Assembly (NCBI GenBank): GCA_963819635.1
Contig: CAWFWX010000006.1
Location: 186,001 to 250,000, forward strand
Origin: JACVRW01 sp963819635
Lineage (GTDB): Bacteria > Actinomycetota > Thermoleophilia > Solirubrobacterales > Thermoleophilaceae
Direction: 5' to 3'
DNA: 64,000 bases
Below the pieces are notes generated by a model. It searched no databases. It was given only the letters and a program-made list of their open reading frames with translations, and was not told the origin of the DNA. Below are positions 32,084 through 41,720 of this stretch, piece by piece (within the stretch, counting starts at the first letter, position 1; each line of letters begins with the position of its first letter). Both the position numbers and the translations under genes were made by a program.

Positions 32084-35000
32084 TTAGGACGGGGTCCCGA
32101 CGGAAAGCCTCAATGTGAGCGCCGGTTCGTGGATGCACAGCGCGGCCCTTCCCGGACAGTCCGCACAGAGCGCGAAATGCGGCTCGGCGGAGGGCTCGAA
32201 GCGGCCCTCCACCACCCCCTTGGCGAGCCCGAGCAGCTCCCGCTCCAGCGCCTCGGAATCGGACGCGTCGTACAGCGCGACGGCCGGCTCGTCGGGCCGC
32301 TCGAGGAAGCAGTGCGCCACCTCCACGACCTCGGCGCCGGCTCGCAGCGCGGCGAGGGCGTAGATGAGCCGCTGTGTCGCGTACTCGTCATGCACGATGG
32401 CCTCGGGGTCGAGCTCCCCAAGCGGGTTGCTCTTCCAGTCGACGACGAGCGTGCGCGCGCCCTCGTCGGCGAGCACGTCGACCACCCCGTTGATCAGGAC
32501 GCTGCGCCCACCCGCCCCCGGAGGCATGAGCGTGAAGGCGAACGGCAACTCCGTGCGCACGCGCCTGGCAGCAGCGATCCGCTCGCGCAGCCGCGAGCCG
32601 GCGACCCGGTCGAGCATCGAGCGGACATCGGCGACGTCCGCGGGCAGCGCTTCCACGCCGTGCAGCTCGATCGCCGCGGCCACATCGGAGTCGGACGGCA
32701 CGACCGGGCGCACGAAGTCGAGCCGCTCCAGCAGCTCGTGGACGACGCTGCCGCGGAGCAGCGGACCGAGGCCGGACGGCGCGGGCTCCTCGCCCGGCGG
32801 CTTCGCCACCGGCGCCAGCTTGAGCGTCCGCTCGAGGAAGAAGCGATACCCGCAGCGCCGGTACGCCTCGAGACCGGAGAAGCTGAGCCGGCTCACCGCG
32901 AGCGCCCGCGGCGCCGGTGGCAGGCCGAGCTCGAGCAGCGGCTGCTCGTAGGCGAACTCGTTTTCCTCCTGCGGCGCGGCCGGCGCGCGATCGGCGAGCG
33001 GCAGCACCTCGTCGACCGTGCCCGGAGTGCAGAGCGTCCAGCGGACCGCAACCGGGCGCCCGTCGCGGGAGTCGACCTCGACGCCGGTGGAGCCCTCCGG
33101 CGGGAGCCCGGCGCAGAACCCGCGCCAGACCCACCGCATCGGCTCGGCCAGCTCGGCCGGATCGGGCCGCCGCGCGAGGTCCGTGGCGCCGCTCAGGACG
33201 AGGTGCTCCTGCGCGCGTGTCGCCGCCACATAGAAGATCCGCCGCTCCTCCTCCTCGCCGGCAACCTTGCCCTCGGCCTTGATCCGAGCGAGCCGGGCGC
33301 TGTCGACCGCGCCGCCGCCGAGGTTCGCCAGCCGCAGGCCGACGCTGCCGTCCTCCGAGATGCGCAGCTGTCCGTCGTCGTCGCGGCCGTCCTTGCCGAG
33401 GTCGGCCATGCACACCACCGGGAACTCGAGGCCCTTCGCACGGTGCACGGTCATCATCCGCACGGCGTCGAGCGCCTCGGCCTCGAGCGGCGCCTCGCCC
33501 TCGCGCGCCTGGATCACGTCGCGCTCGGCGACCGCGTCGATGAAGCCGCGCAGGTCGCGACCCTCGTCGGCCTCGTACTCGCGCGCCATCCGCATCAGCT
33601 TGCGCACGTTGGCCATCCGGCGCGTGCCGCCGGGCAGCGCGAGGATGTGGCGGTCGTAGCCGGTCAGCGTCACGGCGCGGTCGATCAGCGTCTCGAGCGA
33701 CACCTGCCCGGCGATGCGGCGCTCCGCGGCCAGGCGGTCGGCGAAGGCGCCGAGCTTCGGGCGGTCCGGCTCCGGGAGGGCATCGAGGAGCTCCGCGGTC
33801 GGCTCGCGGACGAGGCGCCAGGGATCCCACCGGGCCCGGCGGGCGTGCAGGCCGATCAGGGCGACCGCGTCGAGGGACAGGCCGGCGAGCGGCGACGCGA
33901 GCACGGAGAAGAGCGCGAGGCCGTCGAGCGGGTTCGCGAGCGCCGCGAGCCAGTGGCGCAGGTCGGTCACCTGCTGCTGGCCCCAGTAGCCGCGGCCGCC
34001 GACCACGTGCACGGGGATGCCGCGCTCGTCGAGCGCGCGCTCGAAGAGGCCCATCGCCGTCGTCGCGCGGAACAGGACAACCACGTCCCCGTACGACCAC
34101 GGGCCTCCGCGCGTGAGCTCGTCGATCCGCTTCGCGAGCAGGCGTGCCTCCGCCGCGCGCCACGGGGGGGCGCCGTGGAGCGCCTCGCCGAAGAAGCTCC
34201 CCTGCTCGACGAGCTCCTTCCACGCGTCGCGCGCCTTGTCCACGACCAGCAGGTCGACGCACGGCTCGACCGGCGGCGCGGGGTCGCGCGAGCCGGGCGC
34301 CTCGCGTAGCGGCTCGAAGCGCTCGCCCCACGTCCGCTCGAAGGCGAGGTCGATCGCGTCGAGCAGCTCGCCGCGGGCGCGGAAGTTCACCGTGATGCTC
34401 TCCGCGCGCCCGGCCGCGCGCGCCTCGTCCCAGTGCTCCCGGAAGACGCTCACGTCGGCATTGCGGAAGCGGTAGATCGACTGGTTCTCGTCGCCGACCC
34501 GGAACAGGTTGTCGCGCGACAGCAGTCCGAGCAGCTCGTTCTGGAGCCGGTTCGTGTCCTGGAACTCGTCGACCAGCACGTGCTCGAAGCGCGACGAGTA
34601 CGCCTCGCGGAGGCCCTCGTCGCCGGCCAGCAGGTCGCGTGCCACCAGCTCTAGGTCCTCGAAGTCGAGTCCCGATCGCTCGCGCTTCGCAGCGCCGTAG
34701 CGCGTGCCGTAGAGCTCGAGCAGCGCGCGCAGCATCGTGTGGTCCCGATGCTCGCGCTCGGCGACCTCGAATGCGCTCTGCGCCTCCTGCGCGGCGCGGT
34801 ACTCCTCGCAGGCATCGGTGCAGACGGCGCGGGCGTTGCCGGCCTTCAGCGGGGCGCGCTGCTCGATGCATTCGATCGCCTTTTCGACCGCTGCACCGCC
34901 GGCGGCGAGCGCGAGCTCCGCCAGGGCTGCGCTTGCGGCGGCCTCGAGCCGCTCCTCCTCCCCGGCGGGCCGGGGCGGCAGCGTCTCCTCGAGCCGTGGA

Positions 35001-35524
35001 TGCCGCTCGCCGCGGCTGCGCAGGTGCGAGTAGGCGGTGCGGACCATGTCGCGGAGGCGGTCCGGCGTATAGGCGGCGACCATCTCGACGCGGTCCGGGT
35101 CCGCGCCCGCGCCCATGAACTCCTCGAGCGCGCCGTCGAAGGCGTCGGCGGCGATTCGCTCCGCATCGAGCTCGTCGAGCACGCGGAAGTCGGGGTCGAT
35201 CCCCGCGCTCAGCGCGTGCGCGCGCAGGATCCGCGCGCAGAGCCCGTGGATCGTCGAGACCCACGCGGTCTCGGCGGCGCGCGCGTCGTCGCGCCTGCCG
35301 AGCTCGAGGAAGCGGCTGCGCACGCGGCTCTTCATCTCGGCGGCCGCCTTCTCGGTGAACGTGATCGCGAGGACCTGGTCCACCTCGGCGCCGTCCTCGG
35401 TCACGGCACGCACGAAGCGCTCGACGAGGACGGTGGTCTTCCCCGTGCCGGCTCCGGCGCGCACGAGGAGCGAGCCGTCGCGGCGCTCCACCGCGGCCCG
35501 CTGCTCGGCCGTGAGCTCCCTCAT
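32084..35524 (-). CDS. addA: UvrD-type helicase-nuclease, AddA-like
   Basis: This is the helicase-nuclease subunit of an AddAB-type recombination complex that processes double-strand breaks. It has 1146 residues from the ATG at 35524. Walker A is GAGTGKTT at about 24-31. Other SF1A motifs are ITFTEKAAAEMKSRV (Ia), STIHGLCARIL, HVLVDEFQDTN (II), VGDENQSIYRFRNAD (III), MMTVHRAKGLEFPVV (V) and FYVAATRAQEHLVLS (VI). The C-terminal PD-(D/E)xK nuclease is seen as TLVVDWKSNPLG and ATQRLIYALAAL. A Cys group (LCADCPGRAALC) lies near the end. Its ATG overlaps the addB stop as ATGA, so the subunits are made together. Confidence 0.9.
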   Translation of the reverse strand: MRELTAEQRAAVERRDGSLLVRAGAGTGKTTVLVERFVRAVTEDGAEVDQVLAITFTEKAAAEMKSRVRSRFLELGRRDDARAAETAWVSTIHGLCARILRAHALSAGIDPDFRVLDELDAERIAADAFDGALEEFMGAGADPDRVEMVAAYTPDRLRDMVRTAYSHLRSRGERHPRLEETLPPRPAGEEERLEAAASAALAELALAAGGAAVEKAIECIEQRAPLKAGNARAVCTDACEEYRAAQEAQSAFEVAEREHRDHTMLRALLELYGTRYGAAKRERSGLDFEDLELVARDLLAGDEGLREAYSSRFEHVLVDEFQDTNRLQNELLGLLSRDNLFRVGDENQSIYRFRNADVSVFREHWDEARAAGRAESITVNFRARGELLDAIDLAFERTWGERFEPLREAPGSRDPAPPVEPCVDLLVVDKARDAWKELVEQGSFFGEALHGAPPWRAAEARLLAKRIDELTRGGPWSYGDVVVLFRATTAMGLFERALDERGIPVHVVGGRGYWGQQQVTDLRHWLAALANPLDGLALFSVLASPLAGLSLDAVALIGLHARRARWDPWRLVREPTAELLDALPEPDRPKLGAFADRLAAERRIAGQVSLETLIDRAVTLTGYDRHILALPGGTRRMANVRKLMRMAREYEADEGRDLRGFIDAVAERDVIQAREGEAPLEAEALDAVRMMTVHRAKGLEFPVVCMADLGKDGRDDDGQLRISEDGSVGLRLANLGGGAVDSARLARIKAEGKVAGEEEERRIFYVAATRAQEHLVLSGATDLARRPDPAELAEPMRWVWRGFCAGLPPEGSTGVEVDSRDGRPVAVRWTLCTPGTVDEVLPLADRAPAAPQEENEFAYEQPLLELGLPPAPRALAVSRLSFSGLEAYRRCGYRFFLERTLKLAPVAKPPGEEPAPSGLGPLLRGSVVHELLERLDFVRPVVPSDSDVAAAIELHGVEALPADVADVRSMLDRVAGSRLRERIAAARRVRTELPFAFTLMPPGAGGRSVLINGVVDVLADEGARTLVVDWKSNPLGELDPEAIVHDEYATQRLIYALAALRAGAEVVEVAHCFLERPDEPAVALYDASDSEALERELLGLAKGVVEGRFEPSAEPHFALCADCPGRAALCIHEPALTLRLSVGTPS

Positions 35525-38442
35525 CGCTCGCTCCTGCAGACGGACGGGTACTTGCAGCCGCCGTTCCAGTCGCAGCGATCGGGACGCGCGCAGAGCTCGC
35601 CCGCGCGCATCAGCCGGTCGGTCGCGCGAATGCGGTCGAGCGCCCAGTCGAGCTTCTCCCGGAACTCCTCTGGGCCGAGCTGGTCGCCGCGGAACCAGCG
35701 CCCGCCGAGCCCGTCCACGTCCTTCGCGACCATCCCGCGCGGGCGAGGGTCGTCGCTGCCGAGCGCGACGTAGACCCCGCCCGCGGCGCGCAGCCCGAGC
35801 AGCTTCTCCACGACGAGCATGTAGAGCGCGGCCTGGAAGCGGTTCTCCGGCTCCCAGCTGGCGACCTTGTAGCGGTCGACCCGCTTGCCGGTCTTGTAGT
35901 CGATCACGAGCGCCATCCCGTCGTGCTCGTCCACGCGGTCGATCCGGCCGCGGACGCGCAGCCCGCCGTCGAGCTCGACCGGCTCGCTGCCCTCGAGCCC
36001 GAACCCACGCTCGAGCTCCACGGGTTCGAAGCGCGAGTCCGAGTCCGCCTCCGAGCGCAGGAAGCGGAGCAGATCGAACTCCAGCCGGCGCGCCGCGGCG
36101 CGCACGCGCGTCTGCTTCGGCGACAGCTGGAAGGAGGCGCTCCGCTCGCGCAGCTCCTCCAGCAGGATGCGCTCGGCGTCGGCCAGGTTGTCGTGCGTCA
36201 CACGGCGGCTGCCGGTCTCCTCGCGCAGACGCTCGTAGGTGTGGCTGAGCACCTCGTGGGCGTACGAGCCGCGCACCATCGCCTCGGGGTCGGGCACGAG
36301 CTCGGCGGGCTTCAGAAGGTCCTCGACCAGCCACTTCACGGGGCAGTCGGCGAAGTTCTCGAGCGCCCGCGCGGACACCGCGTCGCGCGCGGAGAGCTCC
36401 TCGAGAAGCGGCTCCGCGCTGAGCGGCGCGGGCTGCGGCACCGCGCGACGGGGGCCGGCGGCGGCATGCGCGCGGTCCCATTCGGCCGCGGTCGGCGCGT
36501 CCTCCGGGCGCCATGTCACCTCGGACAGCGAGCGCGTGCGCAGCTCGGCGCCGTCCTCGAGCAGCTCGCGGACGTCGTCCACGAAGTAGGACTCCGTCTG
36601 CGGGTTGCCCTCCTCGTCGCTCGAGCGCGAGCTGAGCACGAGCAGCCGCTCGGCGCGCGAGGCGCAGATGTAGAACATGTAGCGCTCGCGGTCGAGCCGG
36701 TCCTCGCGCACCGGCAGCGCGAGCCCGCTCGCCGTGGCGATCGCGCGGCGGTCGTCGTCGGACAGGAAGGGCTCGGGCGACGCGCCGCGCGGGAACTCGC
36801 CCTCCTGGAGGCCGCAGCACAGGACGATCTCGAAGCGGCGTGCCCTGATCGCCTCCGGCGTGGTCACATGCACCCGATCCGGCTGCGGGGTCTCGCCCAC
36901 GTGCACCTCGAGCTGCTCGAGCACGCGCAGCACGTGGGCGGGCTCGGCCGGCGTGTGCCCGAGCACGGAGCGGAGCTCGGCCAGGGCGCTCTGGGCGGCG
37001 CTCAGCGCCCGCGCCTCCTCGAGCTGCGGCCCGCTCAGGACGGTCGCCGTGCGCTCGTACGGCGCGGAGAAGAGGCGCTCGAGGCGGAGCTCGAGCTCGC
37101 CGGCGAACGTCTTCGTGTCGCGCGCGTTCGCCAGGCGGTCCAGCTCAGCGAGCGGCCAGCGGTCGCGCTCCCAGCGCTCCCGCGCGTCGGCGGCGCGGTG
37201 CGCGCCGTCGCGGCGGACCTCCGCCTCGAGGCTGTCCGCGAAGCCGGGCACGCGCAGGAGCCCGGGCGTGCGCAGGTACGCGAGCAGGTCGTCGGCGCTG
37301 CCCGCGGGCCCTGCCGCGCGGATGAGCGCGAGCAGGCCGCGGCCGAGGCCGGTGTGGCCGAAGCGGAGCCGGCGGTCGATCGAGTACGGGATCCCGTATG
37401 CGCCGAACACCTGCTCGAGCAGCGACGAGTAGCGCATGGGATCCCGGAAGACCACGGCCACGTCGCCCGGCTCCACGCCGTCGCGCAGCAGCCCGAGCAC
37501 ACGGGCGGCGGCCAGCTCGACCTCGGCGCGCTCGCCGCCCGCCGAGTGGAAGGAGATCGCGGTGCCGGGGTCGACGCGCGCGCCCGGAGCGTTCTCGAAC
37601 AGATGACGCTCGAGGTGGTGGAGCGCCGGCCGTGACGCGTCGGCGTAGTGGTCGTCGAGCGGCGGGAGCTCGAGCTCGGCCGCTCCGAGCGCGAGCAGCT
37701 CCTGATGGAGCCCGCTGACCGCCTTGAACGCGAGCCGGCCGCGCTCGTAGGGGAGCGAGACGGCGACGTCGGCGTCGCAGCGGTTGGCGATGACGTCCAG
37801 AGCCTCGAGCTGGAGGCGATCGAAGTCGTCGAAGCCGTAGACGAACAGCGGCGTCCCGCCCCAGGCGGCGGCCGGGCCGCCGCTCTCGGCCGGCGTCGCG
37901 GCGAGCGCGCGCAGCGCACCCAGGCCGTAGCCCTCGGCGTCGACGAGCTCCGCGGCGGCCAGCCCGTCGCGATAGGCGCGGGAGATCGCCGCGACCTCCT
38001 CCGCGTACGCGCGGCGCGGTCCGTCGCCCGCCCAGTCGCGGAGCGCGCGCGTCAGGCGAGCGGGCTCCACCATCGCGCGGCCCAGCTCGGTCACGAAGCG
38101 GGCCGCCGCGGTCACGAACCCGGGCTGATCCGCCGACTCGGCGAGCACGTCGAGCCTCGTGCGCCGAATCGCCTGCTCGACGATCAGCTCGCGCTGGAAG
38201 TCGGAGGCCTCGCGCGCGGCGAAGCCGGCGCGAACCGCTATCTCGCGGAACAGCCACCCGAAGCGCATGACGCGAGCGCCGAAGACGGCGCCGCGCTCCG
38301 CCAGCTCGCGCTGAGCGTGCTCCACGTCGGCGAAGGTGGGCACCACGAGGATGGGGTCGTCGTCGAGGCGGGCGCGCAGCCCACCCAGCACCTCGCCCGC
38401 CTTGGCGGCGTTGGCGGGTCCTGTTACAAGCTTGAGCGGCAC
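35521..38442 (-). CDS. addB: PD-(D/E)xK nuclease-helicase-like subunit, AddB-like
   Basis: This is the second subunit of the AddAB-like complex, 973 residues from a GTG at 38442. The N-terminal P-loop position reads VTGPANAAKAGEVL and lacks the GKS/T end, so ATPase activity is probably lost. The middle keeps a degenerate UvrD-like fold (VAVVFRDPMRYSSLLEQVFGAYGIPY, RFEIVLCCGLQEGEFPR). The C-terminal nuclease has ALVIDYKTGKRVD (DxK). Cys in ALENFADCPVK together with CARPDRCDWNGGCKYPSVC supplies the four ligands of an AddB-type 4Fe-4S cluster. The complex would unwind and trim broken DNA ends before RecA loading. Confidence 0.87.
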   Translation of the reverse strand: MPLKLVTGPANAAKAGEVLGGLRARLDDDPILVVPTFADVEHAQRELAERGAVFGARVMRFGWLFREIAVRAGFAAREASDFQRELIVEQAIRRTRLDVLAESADQPGFVTAAARFVTELGRAMVEPARLTRALRDWAGDGPRRAYAEEVAAISRAYRDGLAAAELVDAEGYGLGALRALAATPAESGGPAAAWGGTPLFVYGFDDFDRLQLEALDVIANRCDADVAVSLPYERGRLAFKAVSGLHQELLALGAAELELPPLDDHYADASRPALHHLERHLFENAPGARVDPGTAISFHSAGGERAEVELAAARVLGLLRDGVEPGDVAVVFRDPMRYSSLLEQVFGAYGIPYSIDRRLRFGHTGLGRGLLALIRAAGPAGSADDLLAYLRTPGLLRVPGFADSLEAEVRRDGAHRAADARERWERDRWPLAELDRLANARDTKTFAGELELRLERLFSAPYERTATVLSGPQLEEARALSAAQSALAELRSVLGHTPAEPAHVLRVLEQLEVHVGETPQPDRVHVTTPEAIRARRFEIVLCCGLQEGEFPRGASPEPFLSDDDRRAIATASGLALPVREDRLDRERYMFYICASRAERLLVLSSRSSDEEGNPQTESYFVDDVRELLEDGAELRTRSLSEVTWRPEDAPTAAEWDRAHAAAGPRRAVPQPAPLSAEPLLEELSARDAVSARALENFADCPVKWLVEDLLKPAELVPDPEAMVRGSYAHEVLSHTYERLREETGSRRVTHDNLADAERILLEELRERSASFQLSPKQTRVRAAARRLEFDLLRFLRSEADSDSRFEPVELERGFGLEGSEPVELDGGLRVRGRIDRVDEHDGMALVIDYKTGKRVDRYKVASWEPENRFQAALYMLVVEKLLGLRAAGGVYVALGSDDPRPRGMVAKDVDGLGGRWFRGDQLGPEEFREKLDWALDRIRATDRLMRAGELCARPDRCDWNGGCKYPSVCRSER

Positions 38443-38455
38443 ACGGAGATAGTCG

Positions 38456-39064
38456 CTACTCCACCGGATTGCCTGACGCGAGCACCCCGCGCTCGGCGGC
38501 GGAGCCGAGGGCGCCGAGGAAGCGCTCGGCCGGCAGCAGCACGGGCGCCTCCTGTAGCTCCCAGCCCCGGTTGGGGCGCATGATCCAGCGCGCGATGCGC
38601 AGCCGCTCGTCGTCGATCCGCTCCACGCGCAGCTCGTCGCGCAGCTCTCCGGTGCGGCCCGGGCTGGCGCCGTGGGCGCCGAGGGCGGGATCGCCCTCCG
38701 TGGGCAGGTCCTGGTGGGCCAGGAGGCCCTGGTCGGCCGCGGAGCGCAGCATCCCGGGAAGATCCTCGAGCGCCAGGACGGGCGCGTCCTTCACGAGCTG
38801 TCCCGCGTGCCAGGCGGCGAGGCGCAGGCCGCCCGGGACCTTCTCGAGGCGAATCTCGCGGCCGTTCTCGTAGGGCCCCGCCACCGCGAAGTCGCCGCGC
38901 GAGACGCGCACACCGCTCGCTGCGGCGATCGGGCGCCTCGCCGCCGACCGCGCCGGCCGCGGGCGCCGCTCCGACTTCCGGTTCGGATCCAGGACGGTGC
39001 CCTTGGAGCAGATGGGACATTCGGCGACGAAGCGGTTGTGGCGGCAGAACTGCGACACGCACAT
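38456..39064 (-). CDS. zinc-ribbon-like protein of unknown function
   Basis: This 202-residue soluble protein begins MCVSQFCRHNRFVAECPICSKGTVL. Cys7, Cys16 and Cys19 with His9 or Cys2 form a likely zinc site. A basic linker (residues 27-47) is followed by two similar alpha/beta segments: EIRLEKVPGGLRLAAWHAGQLVKDAPVLALEDLPGML and LRIARWIMRPNRGWELQEAPVLLPAERFLGAL, which look like an internal duplication. No catalytic motif is seen. It lies 13 bp upstream of addB on the same strand and may share its promoter. A nucleic-acid-binding role is possible. Confidence 0.7.
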   Translation of the reverse strand: MCVSQFCRHNRFVAECPICSKGTVLDPNRKSERRPRPARSAARRPIAAASGVRVSRGDFAVAGPYENGREIRLEKVPGGLRLAAWHAGQLVKDAPVLALEDLPGMLRSAADQGLLAHQDLPTEGDPALGAHGASPGRTGELRDELRVERIDDERLRIARWIMRPNRGWELQEAPVLLPAERFLGALGSAAERGVLASGNPVE

Positions 39065-39107
39065 CCGAATCTAGTGACCGGAAGCCCACCTGACACCATT
39101 GCCCGGG

Positions 39108-40208
39108 ATGCGGACGGCCGTCGTCTCGGACCTCCACCTCGGCGGCCTGGCCGACGCTGACGTCGCACGCGGCGACCGACCGCTGGACGCGCTGGTCGAG
39201 GCGGTCGGCGACGCGGACCGCCTGGTTCTGCTCGGCGACGTCGTGGAGCTTCGCGAGCGCCCGCTCGCGAACGCGCTCGAGGTGAGCCGTCCTGCCTTCG
39301 AGGCCCTGGGCCGCGCGCTGGCGGGCCGCAAGGTCGTGCTCGTGCCCGGCAACCACGATCACGCGTTCTCCGACCCTTGGCTCGCGCGTCTCCGCCTCGA
39401 CGGCGAGGAGCTCCCCTCGGAGGCGGAGTGGCCCGTGGGGAGCGAGGACGGCGCCGCCGGGCGCATCGCCGGCTTCATGCCCGACTGCGAGCTGACGGTT
39501 GCCTACCCCGGAGTGCGGCTCCGGCCCGACGTGTACGCCACGCACGGTCACTACCTGGACCTCCACCTGACGGTGCCGCGGCTCGAGTCGATCGCCGCGT
39601 CGGCGATGGGGCGCCTCACCGGCCTCGGCAAGGGGCCCGCCTCGGCCACGGACTACGAGACGATCCTCGCCCCCATGTACGCCTTCTATGCGGGACTAGC
39701 GCAGGGCGCCTCCGCCCGCGCACTCGCCCGCGGCGGAAGCCTGTCGCGGAGCGTCTGGCAGCGCGTCGCGGGCAGCTCCGACGGCGCCGGAGAGGCGGGC
39801 GCCACGGCGCGCGCGTCCGCGGTCGCCGCCCGCTTCCTGCTGGGGCGCGTGACGATCCCCGGGGCGGTCGCCGCGCTCAACGGTGTCGGGCTCGGCCCGT
39901 TCCGGTCCGTCCTCACGGGCGAGGAGCTGCGCCGCGCGGGGCTGCTCGCGATGGCGCACGTGGCCGAGGTGCTGGCCCCCGGCGCCGAGCACGTGGTCTT
40001 CGGCCACACGCACCGGCCGGGCCCGCTGCAGCGCGACGACCGGGCGGAGTGGACGACGCTGTCCGGTACGCGCCTCTGGAACAGCGGGAGCTGGCTGCAC
40101 GAGGGCGCATTCGTTCGCACCGGCCGCGACAGCCCCTACTGGCCGGGCACGATCCTCAGGCTCGACGACGAGGGCCCGCCCCGGCTCGAGAACGCGCTCA
40201 GCGAATGA
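39108..40208 (+). CDS. metallophosphoesterase (calcineurin-like)
   Basis: This is a 366-residue dimetal phosphoesterase. The five family motifs are seen: VVSDLHLGG (D-x-H), LVLLGDVVEL (GDxxE, where the usual second D is V-E), VPGNHDHAF (GNHDH), ATHGHYLDL (GH..) and VFGHTHRPG (GHTH). The ligands for two metals are therefore in place. A helical insert of about residues 165-270 between motifs 4 and 5 may form a cap. The ATG at 39108 is preferred; a TTG at 39099 would add three residues. The substrate (nucleotide, lipid A-like or other) cannot be told. It is divergent from the zinc-ribbon gene. Confidence 0.88.
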   Translation: MRTAVVSDLHLGGLADADVARGDRPLDALVEAVGDADRLVLLGDVVELRERPLANALEVSRPAFEALGRALAGRKVVLVPGNHDHAFSDPWLARLRLDGEELPSEAEWPVGSEDGAAGRIAGFMPDCELTVAYPGVRLRPDVYATHGHYLDLHLTVPRLESIAASAMGRLTGLGKGPASATDYETILAPMYAFYAGLAQGASARALARGGSLSRSVWQRVAGSSDGAGEAGATARASAVAARFLLGRVTIPGAVAALNGVGLGPFRSVLTGEELRRAGLLAMAHVAEVLAPGAEHVVFGHTHRPGPLQRDDRAEWTTLSGTRLWNSGSWLHEGAFVRTGRDSPYWPGTILRLDDEGPPRLENALSE

Positions 40209-40214
40209 GCCGGC

Positions 40215-41720
40215 TCACGTGAGGGCCGCCGCGACGGGCTCGGGGTCCGCACCGGTGGTGAGTACCCGCGTGCCGAGCCGGTAGGCGGTGGTGTCGAACT
40301 CGCGCAGCTGCTTCCGGAACGGCCACGTGTAGGTCGGCCAGAGCGCCGAGTTGTGGCCGTTCCGGTCGATGTAGTAGCTCGTGCAGCCGCCGTTGACCCA
40401 GACGGTTCCCTTCGTCATCCGGTCGAGCTCGGCGTTGTAGGCGCTCTGGGCCACCTCGCGCACCTCGAGGACCTGCGCGCGGCGGTTGCGCATCGTGCGC
40501 AGCGCGTCGAGCACATACGCGATCTGCGACTCGATCATGAAGACGATCGACGTGTGCCCGAGGCCGGTATTCGGGCCCACGAGGAAGAACAGGTTGGGGC
40601 AGCCGGCGACGGTCGTGCCCTTGTAAGCCTGCATGCTGCCCTGCCAGACCTCGGCGAGCGTGCGGCCGTCGCGGCCCTCGACCCGGTCCGCGATCGGCAC
40701 GTCGGTCACGTGGAAGCCGGTGCCGAAGATGATCGTGTCCACCTCGCGCTCGGTGCCGTCCTCGGCGACCACGGAGTGCGGCCGGATCTCGGTGACGCCG
40801 CCCGTGATCACCTCGACGTTCGGCTGCGCGAGCGCCGGGTACCACTCGTCGGTCGGCAGGATGCGCTTGCAGCCGATGCTGTAGTCGGGCGTGAGCTTCG
40901 CGCGCAGCTCCGGGTCCTTGATCTGCTTCTTCAGGTGCGCCATCGGAATGCGCTCGAGCAGCCTGCCGATCGCGCGGTGGCGGAACTGGAGGACGAATGA
41001 CTCGCGTGCCCAGTAGATCGCCGCCCGCATCGCCAGCTGGGCCGGCGGGAAGAGCCGGTAGAGCGTTCGCTCCCAGCGCTTCAGCGGGCGGTTCCGGTGC
41101 GGGATGACCCACGGCGCGGTGCGCTGGAAGACGTGCAGCCTGTCCACGTCGGCCTGGATCTCGGGGACGAACTGGATCGCCGACGCGCCCGTGCCGATCA
41201 CCGCGACGCGCTCGCCGGTCAGGTCGTGGTCGTGGTCCCAGCGTGCCGAGTGGAACGCGGCGCCCTCGAAGCTCTCGATGCCGGGGACCTCGGGCAACGA
41301 CGGCTCTGAGAGCGGCCCCTGGGCGGCGATCAGGATGTCCGCGGTCATTGCGCCCTGTGACGTCTCGATTCGCCAGAGCTGGCCGTCCTCGTCCCAGCTC
41401 GCCGTCTGGAGCTCGGTTTGGAACCTGATATTCGGCATCACGCCGAAGCGCTCCGCGCAGTCCTTCAGGTAATCGAGGATCTCCGACTGCGGCGAGAAGG
41501 TGCTCGACCAGTTCGGGTTCGGAGCGAACGAGAACGAGTACAGGTGCGACGGCACGTCGCAGCGGCAGCCCGGGTAGGTGTTGTCGCGCCAGGTGCCGCC
41601 GATGTCGCCGGCCCGCTCGAGGACCACGAAGTCGTCCTCGCCCTCCTGCTTGAGTCTGATCGCCATGCCCAGGCCTGAGAAGCCGGTGCCGACGATCGCG
41701 ATCCGATGGTGCTGCGTCAC
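40215..41720 (-). CDS. flavin-containing Baeyer-Villiger-type monooxygenase
   Basis: This is a 501-residue FAD/NADPH monooxygenase. The FAD site is AIVGTGFSGLGMAI at the N-terminus and the NADPH site is VAVIGTGASAIQFVPEI. The BVMO fingerprint FxGxxxHxxxW(P/D) is seen as FEGAAFHSARWD. Other marks are NTYPGCRCDVPSHLYSFSF and IFGTGFHVTD. It would insert oxygen into a ketone or aldehyde, or oxidise N/S in some homologs. The GTG at 41720 overlaps the TetR stop as GTGA, so the regulator and enzyme are on one transcript and the TetR protein probably controls both. Confidence 0.92.
   Translation of the reverse strand: MTQHHRIAIVGTGFSGLGMAIRLKQEGEDDFVVLERAGDIGGTWRDNTYPGCRCDVPSHLYSFSFAPNPNWSSTFSPQSEILDYLKDCAERFGVMPNIRFQTELQTASWDEDGQLWRIETSQGAMTADILIAAQGPLSEPSLPEVPGIESFEGAAFHSARWDHDHDLTGERVAVIGTGASAIQFVPEIQADVDRLHVFQRTAPWVIPHRNRPLKRWERTLYRLFPPAQLAMRAAIYWARESFVLQFRHRAIGRLLERIPMAHLKKQIKDPELRAKLTPDYSIGCKRILPTDEWYPALAQPNVEVITGGVTEIRPHSVVAEDGTEREVDTIIFGTGFHVTDVPIADRVEGRDGRTLAEVWQGSMQAYKGTTVAGCPNLFFLVGPNTGLGHTSIVFMIESQIAYVLDALRTMRNRRAQVLEVREVAQSAYNAELDRMTKGTVWVNGGCTSYYIDRNGHNSALWPTYTWPFRKQLREFDTTAYRLGTRVLTTGADPEPVAAALT

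Noticed and set aside
32057..34309. 750-codon plus-strand frame opposite addA
   Set aside because: It is antisense to a gene with all SF1 helicase motifs and has His/Arg/Leu-rich shadow composition.
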